A DNA stretch of 64,000 bases from Archangium sp. GTDB taxonomy: Bacteria; Myxococcota; Myxococcia; Myxococcales; Myxococcaceae. The stretch is taken from positions 1 to 64,000 of the forward strand of contig JAUXRX010000035.1 of the NCBI GenBank assembly GCA_030681645.1, written 5' to 3'. This document shows positions 36,901 through 42,821 of this stretch, one piece after another. A program made the translations under genes and the position numbers. Position 1 is the stretch's first letter. Each line of letters begins with the position of its first letter. The notes beneath the pieces are model-generated. The model saw nothing but the letters and a program-made list of their open reading frames with translations. It had not been told where the DNA came from and did not search any database.

Positions 36901-37659
36901 GTGCTCTCGTTCACCGTGGAAGCGCCGCTTCCCACGGTCACCACGGGCGACTCGACGGACCTCACCACGCGCGAGGCGACGCTCAACGGCCGGGCGAACC
37001 CGCGCGGCACGGCGGCGGAGGGGTGGTTCCGCTACTCGAACGTGATGCCGGCGAGCTGCGACGACACCTTCGGCACGCGCGTGCCGGCGATGGGCGGCGT
37101 GGCGCTGGGCATGGGCAACGTGGACGCCCCGTGGTCGGTCGCGCTCACCGGCCTCAAGCCGGGCGTGACGTATTACGTGTGTGCGATTGCCTCGAACACG
37201 GGCGGCGCGGCGTTCGGCGCGGTGGTGAGCTTCAAGACGGCGAACACCACGCCGACCGCGCGCACCGGCCTGCCCTCGGTCGACATGGACGGCAACGCGA
37301 CCCTCACCGGCGGCGGGAACGGCCAGGGCATGCCGGGCAAGGCGTGGTTCCAGATCGGCCGCGAGCGCCCCATCGTGTGCACGGCGGCGTTCGGCGAGAA
37401 GGTGCCGCCCGAGGGCTTCACGCTCGGTGACAGCGAGTCGGAGACGCCGCTCTCCCACGTCATCCCCGGCGCGACGGGCACGTTCTTCTACTGCGCGGTG
37501 GCTGAGACCGCGGGGGGCACGGCGTTCGGCGAGGTGCAGACGTTCACCGTGGAGGAGACGAAGACCACGGGCTGCGGCTGCGGCGTCGGGGGCGAGAGCG
37601 CGTCGTTGCTGGCGTTCGGGCTGGTGCTGGTGCTCCGCGCGCGGCGTCGCCGGAGCTGA
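27904..37659 (+). CDS. Giant surface protein: 30 tandem ~106-residue repeats and MYXO-CTERM tail
   Basis: 3251 residues from ATG at 27904 (GTG 27883 also possible). Signal peptide core FVAVLALASATAFA; its n-region PPSTSLGTNG is encoded by a REP-A copy. Thirty repeats of about 106 residues (318 bp) follow. Each has the pattern VTTxAATxVTxTxATLNG, NPxGxxTTGWFRY, TCNDxFGTRxPxxGGTxLG and GLxPGTTYYFCAIAxNxxGT: a fibronectin type III-like beta sandwich with two conserved Cys, one before NDxFGTR and one in YYFCAI, likely one disulfide per unit. Unit 30 is degenerate (AAFGEK). The end is GCGCGVGG, a hydrophobic stretch, then RARRRRS, a MYXO-CTERM-type sorting signal. It is expected to be anchored on the cell surface as a long fibre, perhaps for adhesion or motility contacts. 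Confidence 0.9.
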   Translation: MTPPSTSLGTNGLFVAVLALASATAFAVAPTATTNTATGVTATTVQLNGAGNPGSEATTGWFRLSTTNPGTCDDAFGTRVPSTGGTSLGAGAASAPYSVSTSGLLPGNTYFFCAITQNASGTAFGGLLTFTTPALIPSVATAAATSVTSFTAVFNGSADPNGSAATGFFRYSTTSPGSCTNAFGTRAPAAGGTALGGGNGSVAFTETVTGLLAGTTYYYCALSTNGIGTGPGNLLSFTTLVAVPAVTTTAASSVTGTTATLNGSVNPNGASTTAWFRLASSDPGSCSDVFGTRIPASSGSALGSGSFATPYAQAATGLNPGTTYYYCSIAQNSQGTTLGSVLTFTTPDVPSVTSNAATLVTATSATLNASAIPNGATATGWFRYSASNPGTCSDAFGTRIPAVSGGTALGAGAAPVDFSRAIAGLTPGTTYFYCGLASNSVGTGFGSLLTFTTPPTAPLVTSNGVSLITGSTATLNGLANPRGDATTGWFRYATASPGTCNDSFGTRAPAAGGSALGSSNGSIAYVENLVGLSPGTTYYYCAIAQNSVGLGFGGVGSFTTQDVPTVITSAALGIGGTFATLNGSADPNLGTTTGYFRYGTVSPGTCNDSFGTRAPAAGGTNLGSGTSQVGFAQALSGLTPGATYYFCAIATNGVGTGFGAVLSFFTPAAPAMTTLAASLITATSATMNGSGNPNSATTTAWVRYSATNPLVCDDFFGTRVPSSGGVSLGAGAAPVNYSYATGGLLPGNTYYFCTIGSNSVGTSFGTVQSFTTPPTAPVVNTSSATLVTGTTATLNGTGNPRGDAATGWFRYSTVSPGSCNDSFGTRAPAAGGTALGSANTVLAYSTPITGLTPGTTVFFCAIAGNVMGVSFGGLTSFLVPNVPSVTTTAVNSLTGTTVTLNGTGNPNAGTSSGWFRYALTNPGTCDDSFGTRAPASGGTNLGSSTSPVNFAQSVSGLTPGATYFYCAIASNLVGTGFGSVLTFTTPAVPTVTTDAAALVTATTATLNGTANPNLASTTGWYRYSATTPGTCNDTFGTRMPAISGGTALGAGAAPVAFPRAITGLLPGTTYFVCAIAQNSVGTGFGAVGSFTTPPTAPVVTTSSASVITSNSATIAGTANPRGAATTGWLRYDTVNPGTCNDSFGFRVPLVSGTALGSGNTALAFNQPLTGLSLATTYYYCAIASNSVGTSFGGVSQFTTTAAPPAVTTLAATGITTISASMNASATPNGAAATGWFRYSTTNPGTCSDTFGTRAPASGGTALGSGTSPVPFSVTPATLTTGATYYFCAIASNSAGTSYGAVLTFQTTSTQPTINTLAATAIGGTTATLNGSSTPNGANTTGWFRYSTVSPGSCNDSFGTRAPAAAGTDLGAGVVAMPYSQALTGLTPGATYYFCAISQNSLGTVFGLLLTFATPQAPSVTSNAASPVTANSATLNGTATPNGTAATGWFRYSTTSPGSCDDTFGTRMPATGGAVLGSGAVPANYAQALSGLSPGTSYFFCAVASNAVGTSFGALLSFTTPPAAPSVAASAATAIGSTTATFNASGNPNGAATTGYFRYATTSPGTCNDTFGTRTPAAGGSALGSGISAVPYSQAVTGLLPGTTYYFCPLAVNAVATSFGGVLSFTTTAAPVVVTSAATVVASTSATLNGSANPNRDATTGWYRYSTVNPGTCDDTFGTRAPATGGTPLGAGSSAVVFSQPITGLSQGTVYYFCALAQNGVATSFGTVSSFTTTNAPTPTTLAATGVTGTAATLNGSTNPNGSAATGYFRYSAVDPGSCNDTFGTRTPTTGGTALGAGTAPVAHTRALTGLVAGTTYYFCALGNNAAGTGFGAVLTFTTPGAPTVTTNAPTAITTTSAQLEGAASPNGSAATGHFRYSTVNPVTCNDTFGTRAPATGGAALGAGNTPVAYSQAITGLAPGTTYFACAIANNALGTRFGAPVSFSTSSAPVVTSQAATALSSTGATLNGSANPRSDATTGWFRYATTSPGTCNDTFGTRAPVSGGTSLGAGATAAPYLEALTGLTPGTTYFFCALASNSNGTATGGVLSFTTTNVPVVTTSAATALNATGATLNGSGNPSRATATGWFRYDTTNPGTCNDTFGTRSPATGGTALGAGSTAVAFSSAVTGLTSLTTYYFCAIASNAVGTSLGTVQSFTTPAAPAVTTVAASAVLSTTATLNGSTNPNGLTATGWFRYSTVNPTTCNDTFGTRAPAAGGTALGAGTTAVPHTQALTGLTGGATYYFCAIASNAAGTSFGAVTSFTTPGAPVVTSLAPSAVTSSAASLNGQANPAGSSTTGFFRYSTVNPVTCNNTFGTRAPSTGGTALGSGFTVAPFTETLSGLSAATTYYFCAIGQNGIGTSFGAVMSFTTAAGPAVATSAASAVTGTSATLNGSASPRGLAATGWYRYASTNPGTCNDTFGTRLPATGGTALGAGTTPVGFTENVTGLTPGTTYWFCALASNSAGTSNGSLEVFTTPGPPTVVSMAASGVTASAATLNGSVTANTAATTGWFRYSATNPGSCNDTFGTRAPATGGTALGTATTPISYLQALSGLTAGTTYYFCAIASNSFGTRFGNVLTFATPAPPVVTTLAATGVAGTGATLNGTANPNASAATGWFRYGPTNPTTCNDTFGTRTPSTGGVALGSGTTAAPYAQTIAGLTPGATYFFCAIASNGIGTAFGTPRTFTVPAAGPVVTTSPATLVTGTTATLNGSGNPGGAATTAWLRYATTSPGTCNDTFGTRAPTTGGNNLGSGNATLTFSQALTGLMPGATYFFCAIAQNATATSFGTVLSFTTPGAPTVSTLAAASITGTGATFNGSGNPNGGVTTAWFRYATTNPGTCNDTFGTRAPTAGGNNLGGGNTTLSFSQTATGLTPGTDYFFCALASNVVGLAVGTVETFHTPAAPTVMTSSASNVMGGLATLNGGANPNGATATGWFRYSPVDPGACNDSFGTRTPASGGTALGAGQTSQSYSQNIAGLAPGVTYFFCAISSNLVGTAFGQVLSFTVEAPLPTVTTGDSTDLTTREATLNGRANPRGTAAEGWFRYSNVMPASCDDTFGTRVPAMGGVALGMGNVDAPWSVALTGLKPGVTYYVCAIASNTGGAAFGAVVSFKTANTTPTARTGLPSVDMDGNATLTGGGNGQGMPGKAWFQIGRERPIVCTAAFGEKVPPEGFTLGDSESETPLSHVIPGATGTFFYCAVAETAGGTAFGEVQTFTVEETKTTGCGCGVGGESASLLAFGLVLVLRARRRRS
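27913..27938 (+). repeat. REP-A copy at the start of the giant surface protein gene
   Basis: ccctcgacttcgctcggg then acgaacgg, three codons after the ATG, encoding PSTSLGTNG ahead of the signal peptide core. Confidence 0.8.
37569..37656 (+). other. MYXO-CTERM-type C-terminal sorting signal
   Basis: The last 29 codons of the giant protein encode a Cys-Gly motif (GCGCGVGG), about 15 hydrophobic residues (SLLAFGLVLVL) and a basic end (RARRRRS). This tripartite tail is characteristic of Myxococcota proteins exported and anchored on the outer surface. Confidence 0.8.
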
Positions 37660-37710
37660 AGTTCGAAGCGCGTCGCCCGATCGGCAGACGGGGCGCGACT
37701 GCCCCTGGCC

Positions 37711-38067
37711 CTATTTCATGCACACCTGCTGGCCCGCCTTCTCCCTGCACGTGTAGCCGCTGCCGCAGTCGGTGCTCGCCTTGCACGACTGGTAGCAGAC
37801 CGACTTGATCCCCGCATCGGCCGGGGTCCCGCTGGCGTCGTCGATGCACACGCTGCTCGAAGGACAGCCGGACGCCGCCCCGAGGGTGCAGGCCTGGGTG
37901 CAGTAGCCCGAAGGGAAGTCGGGCGAGATCAAGCACACCTGGCCGGCGCACTCCGAACTCTGCGTACAAGAGCCGCCCGCGGGCGATGAGCAGGCGAACA
38001 GGGAAAGGCAGGAGAGGAGACTGACGAGGACGGAGGCGCGAGAGGAGGTCATGAGCGACGGTGCCAT
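37711..38067 (-). CDS. Small Cys-rich lipoprotein
   Basis: 118 residues from ATG 38067 (ATG 38052 also possible). Signal LVSLLSCLSLFACSS with lipidated Cys. The mature 90 residues carry ten Cys in GSCTQSSECAGQVCL, GYCTQACTLGAASGCPSSS, VCYQSCKASTDCGSGYTC, a compact disulfide-rich module like those in the larger lipoproteins of this window. Convergent with the giant surface protein gene, 51 bp away. Confidence 0.75.
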   Translation of the reverse strand: MAPSLMTSSRASVLVSLLSCLSLFACSSPAGGSCTQSSECAGQVCLISPDFPSGYCTQACTLGAASGCPSSSVCIDDASGTPADAGIKSVCYQSCKASTDCGSGYTCREKAGQQVCMK

Positions 38068-38166
38068 GAGGGCGATGAACCGTTCAAGCGAGTACCTGTG
38101 CAGCGAGTCACCTCACCGTCCAGCTCAAGGCCAGCTTCCGGTGAACGCGAAGTTCTGATTCCCAGC

Positions 38167-39213
38167 TCATCGCACCTGGGCGGTGAAGCCGGCAGCGGGG
38201 AGGACGGGGCTCGCCGAGAATGATTCCGGCACTCCGCCGGTAAGGCTCTCCAGGAACGCGACGAGGGGCGTGAGCTCTTCCGGCGAGAGGTCCTTGCCGA
38301 GTTGAACCTTCGCCATCACCCGCACCGCCTCGGGCAGCGAGGCGACCGAGCCGTCGTGGAAGTAGGGCGGCGTCATGGCCACGTTGCGCAGGCTCGCCAC
38401 CTTGAAGACATACGCGTCGGCCTCGTTGCCGGTGACGTCGAAGCGGCCCTTGTCCGCGGTCTTGCTCCCCGTCTCTTTCCAGTAGTCGCTGGTCAGACCG
38501 AACTTCTGGAAGCTCGCGCCACCGATGCCCACGCCGTTGTGACAGGACACGCAGCCCTGTTGAATGAAGCTGCGCAGGCCCGCGCGAGCCGAGGGTGAGA
38601 GCGCGGAGACCTTGCCCTTGAGGTAGGCGTCGAAGGGTGACGGCGTCACCAGGGTGCGCTCGAAGGCCCCGATGGCGCTGGCCCAGTTGTCTGCGTTCAC
38701 CGGTTGGGGATCGCGCGGGAACGCCTTCTGGAACAGGGCGCGGTACCCGGGGATCGCGTCCAACTGCTTCATCGCGCTCTCTACGTCGGGTTGCCCAAAG
38801 CTGGGCGGCCCCACCAGCGCCTTCCTGGCTTGATCCTCGACGCTGGTCCGGTCTCCTCTCCAGTGCGCAAACGGCTGCAGCGCCGCGTTGAGCACCGTCG
38901 GGGCGTTGCGCGGGTTGGGCCGGTCTTTGACCCCGATGCTCCGGGCGAGCCCATCGGTGCCGTACAGCGCCGGGAGGTGGCAGCGCGCGCAGCTCACAGT
39001 TCCATCCAGCGAGGCCCGCGGCTCGAAGAAGAGCACACGGCCCAGGGCGATTCGTTCCGTCGTGATGGGGAACCCGGCCGTGGCCAGGTCCCTCGGGAGG
39101 GGCTTGAACAACTTCTGCGCCTCAGACAGGAGCGCAGCGTCGGGGTTTTCCGCAGCAGGCGCGGGTGAGGCCCCGAGCAGGGCCACGAGAACGAACGGAG
39201 CAACGCGGGTCAT
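38167..39213 (-). CDS. Di-heme cytochrome c peroxidase (MauG/CcpA family)
   Basis: 348 residues from ATG 39213. Signal peptide TRVAPFVLVALLGASPAPAA. Two heme c sites: CARCH near residue 87 and CVSCH near 235, with LGRVLFFEPRASLDGTVSC and NAPTVLNA typical of the family. The late segment AMTPPYFHDGSVASLPEAVR supplies the conserved TPPYFHDG of periplasmic peroxidases. It reduces H2O2 in the periplasm or acts as a MauG-like oxidase. Its cytochrome partner is not in the window. The next 180 bp hold only gene fragments. Confidence 0.93.
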   Translation of the reverse strand: MTRVAPFVLVALLGASPAPAAENPDAALLSEAQKLFKPLPRDLATAGFPITTERIALGRVLFFEPRASLDGTVSCARCHLPALYGTDGLARSIGVKDRPNPRNAPTVLNAALQPFAHWRGDRTSVEDQARKALVGPPSFGQPDVESAMKQLDAIPGYRALFQKAFPRDPQPVNADNWASAIGAFERTLVTPSPFDAYLKGKVSALSPSARAGLRSFIQQGCVSCHNGVGIGGASFQKFGLTSDYWKETGSKTADKGRFDVTGNEADAYVFKVASLRNVAMTPPYFHDGSVASLPEAVRVMAKVQLGKDLSPEELTPLVAFLESLTGGVPESFSASPVLPAAGFTAQVR

Positions 39214-39240
39214 GGGCGGATGTGAGCCGCGGTGCGCGAA

Positions 39241-39387
39241 ATGGGATTCCTGAGGACGGGAACGAAACAGTGGGGCAGCGGCAACCTCCTCCGGCTGGAC
39301 CTCACGCTCTCCACCGACAACGGCGGCGGCTCGAGCCTCGGGTACCCCTCGACGTCGGGAACGCTGCACCGGGTGGCCGTGCCGTAG
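39241..39387 (+). pseudogene. Short open frame, possible gene fragment
   Basis: A 48-residue frame from ATG to TAG (MGFLRTGTKQWGSGNLLRLD to LHRVAVP) reads like the C-terminal end of a secreted beta-rich protein, without any signal peptide or upstream domain. It lies between the peroxidase gene and a 5'-truncated gene, so it is most simply a remnant. I cannot name the parent family. Confidence 0.25.
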
Positions 39388-39400
39388 AACGTCGTCGCGC

Positions 39401-40192
39401 TCAGGGCGCGGGGAAGATGCGGGCCCTCACGCCGCTCTGCGTGGTGCCCTGCATCGCTCCTCCTTCGGACCAGGCGACCAGGTATGAACCCGAGCCAAAG
39501 CCCACCACCGGGCCCCACTGGTTGCCGGGCGCTCCGGTGACCGGAAACGCCGCGCCCGAGACCTGTCCCGCAGCTGAGATCCTTCGGGCAGACACGTCGA
39601 CCATGGGCCATGGATCGACGGAGCCGTTGTCCACCTGCCAGACCACGAGGAACTCCGAACCGGACGAGGTGACCGCCACCGGCCACTGGCTTCGGCAGGG
39701 ATCTCCGATCAACAGCGGAGGGCTCACCATCGCCGACCTCGACACCAGGCTTCCGCGCGCGGTCCCGTCGTTGAGCCCCACATCACCGCCCTGCTTGTCG
39801 TGCCACACGACCAGATAGTCGGTGCCATTGAACGCGACCGAAGGGGCCGACTGAGCCTCCGCGGCCTGAGAGACGAGAAAGCCCGCTGGTCCATCCATCG
39901 CTGCACCAGCGCCCGAGACGCGGTTCGCGAAGATGTCGATTCCGCCGACTCCGTTCCCTTCCCAGACGACCAGGAAGTCCTGACCGTCGGTCGCGATCCA
40001 CGGATAGAAGCCGTTGCCCAACAGGGTCCCGGCCACGGAGTCCAGAACCACTCCCGCAGTCGAGACTCGGGTCACTCGGATTTCATCGGTCAGGGTTCTC
40101 CAGGCGACGAGGTACCAGCGCGCGCCCTCGCGAGGTGATGTCAGCGGCGACCGAGGGGGTGAGGGCAGGTGCGGGTCACCTCGCGCTGGCGT
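39401..40192 (-). pseudogene. 5'-truncated beta-propeller-like surface protein
   Basis: From a leftward GTG at 40075 the frame gives 224 residues with repeats such as DGQDFLVVWEGNG, NGTDYLVVWHDKQGGDV, SGSEFLVVWQVDNG and SGSYLVAWSEGG, a W-rich propeller pattern common in myxobacterial surface proteins. The homologous pattern continues upstream of that start in the same frame (ARWYLVAWRTLTDEIRVTRV) until a stop at 40193-40195, but no ATG, signal peptide or lipobox is found. The gene has therefore lost its 5' end and is probably not functional. A partial REP-A repeat lies 8 bp beyond the break. Confidence 0.6.
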
Positions 40193-40202
40193 TCAAGTGA
40201 GG

Positions 40203-40220
40203 CCGCTCGGGGTGAACGGG
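40203..40220 (+). repeat. REP-A partial copy
   Basis: ccgctcggggtgaacggg, the 3' two-thirds of the REP-A unit; the ccctcgact part is missing. It sits at the broken 5' end of the propeller gene. Confidence 0.7.
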
Positions 40221-40296
40221 AACTTCCGAACGTATTGTTCCAGTTGTTGTCAGGCTCACGCTCAGCCGATCGAGTCAGCCATGTCAGAACGCGCTC

Positions 40297-42792
40297 GTGT
40301 CCTGGCGGCTGATTGCACTCCTGCTCGTCACCGGCTGCCAGTGCAGGCCGGTCGACGTGAACGCCCTCGCACCCGGTCAGCTCGTGGCCTCGCCGGAGCG
40401 GGTTCGGTTTCCCCCGACCTGGGTGGGCACCACCGCCTCGACGTCGCTCGAGGTCTTCCTTCCCGAAGGCGCCACCACCACCGTCGACGTCGCCCTCGGC
40501 GCGCCGTTCAGCGTGGACCCGCCCCGACTCTCGCTCGTGCGCGGTGAGGCACGGACGCTCACGCTCACCTTTACGCCGCTGACGGCAGGCCTGTTCGCCT
40601 CGGTGCTGAAGGTGGGCGCGCTCGAGGTCTCGGTGGAGGGCGAGGGCCTCGAGGTACCGCGCTGCACCACGGAAGACGTCTGCTCGACGGCGCAGTTCAG
40701 CTTCGAGGCCGCTCAGTGCATCGAGTCCCGTCGCGAAGAAGGCGCGAGCTGCCAGACGCGTTGCGTGATCGGCGCTTGCCAGGCCGGAGCGTGCGTGGGC
40801 CAGCTCGATGGTTGCGACGACGGCGATGCCTGCACCACCGACGGGTGCAGCGAGAGCAGCGGCTGCGTGCACCCGCCGCGAGCGTGTCCCGCACCGACGA
40901 ACCCCTGCCAGGTGCCGACCTGTGACTCCGCCAGCGGTTGCGGCGTCGCAGACGTCACCGACGGTACGCTGTGCGGGCCCGACGACTGCACCGCCTCGCA
41001 GGTCGACGTGTGCGTCGTGGGGACCTGCGTCCGCCGCGTGCGACCTGACACCGGCCGGTGCGTGAATCGGTGGGCGCCCACGTCCATTCCCGCTCGAAAT
41101 TCCCACGCGATGGCGTGGGACTCGGCACGGAGGCGGCTCGTCGTTTTCGGCGGGAACGGCGGCTCGAGCGCCGACTTCGATGACACCTGGGAATGGGACG
41201 GCCAGAGCTGGAGCCAGCGCCTGCCCATCGCCAGCCCACCCGGGAGCCAGAGCGCGGCGATGAGCTTCGACCCGCTGCGGCGTCGGGTGGTCCTCTTCGG
41301 CGGCGTCCCCGCCACCAGCGACGACACCTGGGAATGGGACGGCACGACCTGGCTGCGGCTCACACCGGCCAGCGCACCTGCCCCACGCTGGGGTCACGCG
41401 ATGGCGTGGGATCCTGATCGCCGGGTGACGCTCCTCTTCGGCGGGCAGAACTCCACGGGGCTCCTCGACGACACGTGGGAATGGGACGGAGCACGTTGGT
41501 CACTTCGCACGCCCGCGAGGTCACCGCCCGGGCGGGAGTACCACGTGATGGCGTGGGACCCCGTGCGCCACGTGATGGTGGTCGCCGGCGGACGTCGCGT
41601 GGGCGCGCGCTCGGACACCTGGGAATGGAACGGCGTCGAGTGGTCCGAGCGCACGTCCTCCATCACCCCGCCCCCGAGGTTCGGCGCTTCCTTCGCCTGG
41701 GACCCAACGGGCAGCCGGCTCATGCTGCTCGGCGGCACTCCCGACGGGTACACCGTGCTCGATGATCAGTGGGAATGGGACGGGACGAACTGGGCGCAGC
41801 GTCAGCTCGCCAGGCCGCCGCCGAGATGGGCGGCGCGCATGGCCTGGGACCCGGTCAGCCAGCGCCCCCTGCTCTTCGGCGGCAGCGCCCCGAATGGCTC
41901 GCTTGCCGACACCTGGGCCTTCGACGGGACCGGGTGGACTGCCCTCGAAGCGCCGCCGTCGCTCACGAGAGAAAGCACCGCCCTGGCGTGGGATCCGATT
42001 CGCCAACGCGCGGTGCTCTTCGGAGGCACCGTGCGGCCCAACGGGTTGACGGCCGTTCAAGTCGACGACACGTGGGAGTGGTTTGGTGGCGCCTGGCACG
42101 CCACGGCTCCAGCCACGCGCCCAGCCGCGCGCGAGGGCCACGCACTGGTGGGCACCTCGCGCGGAGTGCTGCTCTTCGGAGGCAAGCACCTCACGACGTT
42201 CGGGGACACGTGGACCTGGAATGGAACGAGCTGGGCGCAGGCGATGCCAGCCCTCGCGCCCTCACCTCGTATTCTTCATGCGCTCTCGTGGGACTCCGAG
42301 CGAGACCGGGTCGTGCTCTTCGGAGGCACCGGTTCGCCGACGACGCGCGGCGACACCTGGGAGTGGGACGGCGCCACGTGGACCCAGTTGTCTCCTGCAG
42401 CGGCACCGCCCGCCCGCATCTTCCACGCCATGGTGTTCGATCGCGCGCGCCATCGAACCCTGCTCTTCGGTGGCGAGGACCCGGCGACCATGCTGGCAGA
42501 CACCTGGGAATGGGATGGCGCGACCTGGACGCAGCGAAGTCCAGCCGTCACTCCGTCTGCGCGCAGGCTCGCTGCGATGGCCTGGGACACCGCCCGGCAA
42601 CGCGCCGTGCTCTTTGGCGGCCTCGCCCAGACGGGTCTGAACAACGAGACGTGGGAGTGGGACGGGAGTGACTGGACCCAGCGCCACCCGACGACCTCGC
42701 CGTCTCCGTCGGCAGGCGAGATGGTCTTCGACGAGGTTCTCCAGAAGGTGAGGTTCTTCGACGGGACGAACTCGTGGATCTTCCTGCCGTGA
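40297..42792 (+). CDS. Kelch-like repeat lipoprotein
   Basis: 831 residues from GTG. Lipoprotein signal SWRLIALLLVTGC, Cys14. Residues about 30-120 form an immunoglobulin-like beta domain of the ASH/abnormal-spindle type (FPPTWVGTTASTSLEVFLPE). A Cys-rich segment (about 125-255; DGCDDGDACTTDGCSESSGC) follows. The rest has about eleven Kelch-like blades of about 50 residues with the motif MAWDxxRRxxVLFGG ... DDTWEWDGxxW, closing a beta-propeller. Surface lipoprotein probably for binding; target unknown. Downstream htpG converges, 29 bp away. Confidence 0.85.
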   Translation: MSWRLIALLLVTGCQCRPVDVNALAPGQLVASPERVRFPPTWVGTTASTSLEVFLPEGATTTVDVALGAPFSVDPPRLSLVRGEARTLTLTFTPLTAGLFASVLKVGALEVSVEGEGLEVPRCTTEDVCSTAQFSFEAAQCIESRREEGASCQTRCVIGACQAGACVGQLDGCDDGDACTTDGCSESSGCVHPPRACPAPTNPCQVPTCDSASGCGVADVTDGTLCGPDDCTASQVDVCVVGTCVRRVRPDTGRCVNRWAPTSIPARNSHAMAWDSARRRLVVFGGNGGSSADFDDTWEWDGQSWSQRLPIASPPGSQSAAMSFDPLRRRVVLFGGVPATSDDTWEWDGTTWLRLTPASAPAPRWGHAMAWDPDRRVTLLFGGQNSTGLLDDTWEWDGARWSLRTPARSPPGREYHVMAWDPVRHVMVVAGGRRVGARSDTWEWNGVEWSERTSSITPPPRFGASFAWDPTGSRLMLLGGTPDGYTVLDDQWEWDGTNWAQRQLARPPPRWAARMAWDPVSQRPLLFGGSAPNGSLADTWAFDGTGWTALEAPPSLTRESTALAWDPIRQRAVLFGGTVRPNGLTAVQVDDTWEWFGGAWHATAPATRPAAREGHALVGTSRGVLLFGGKHLTTFGDTWTWNGTSWAQAMPALAPSPRILHALSWDSERDRVVLFGGTGSPTTRGDTWEWDGATWTQLSPAAAPPARIFHAMVFDRARHRTLLFGGEDPATMLADTWEWDGATWTQRSPAVTPSARRLAAMAWDTARQRAVLFGGLAQTGLNNETWEWDGSDWTQRHPTTSPSPSAGEMVFDEVLQKVRFFDGTNSWIFLP

Positions 42793-42821
42793 AGAGACGC
42801 GGGCGGAGCGCTGGAGGGCCG

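Noticed and set aside
27904..37600. Periodic repeats as a CRISPR or satellite array
   Set aside because: The 318-bp period keeps one reading frame throughout and encodes a regular two-Cys protein unit; no short repeats with unique spacers.
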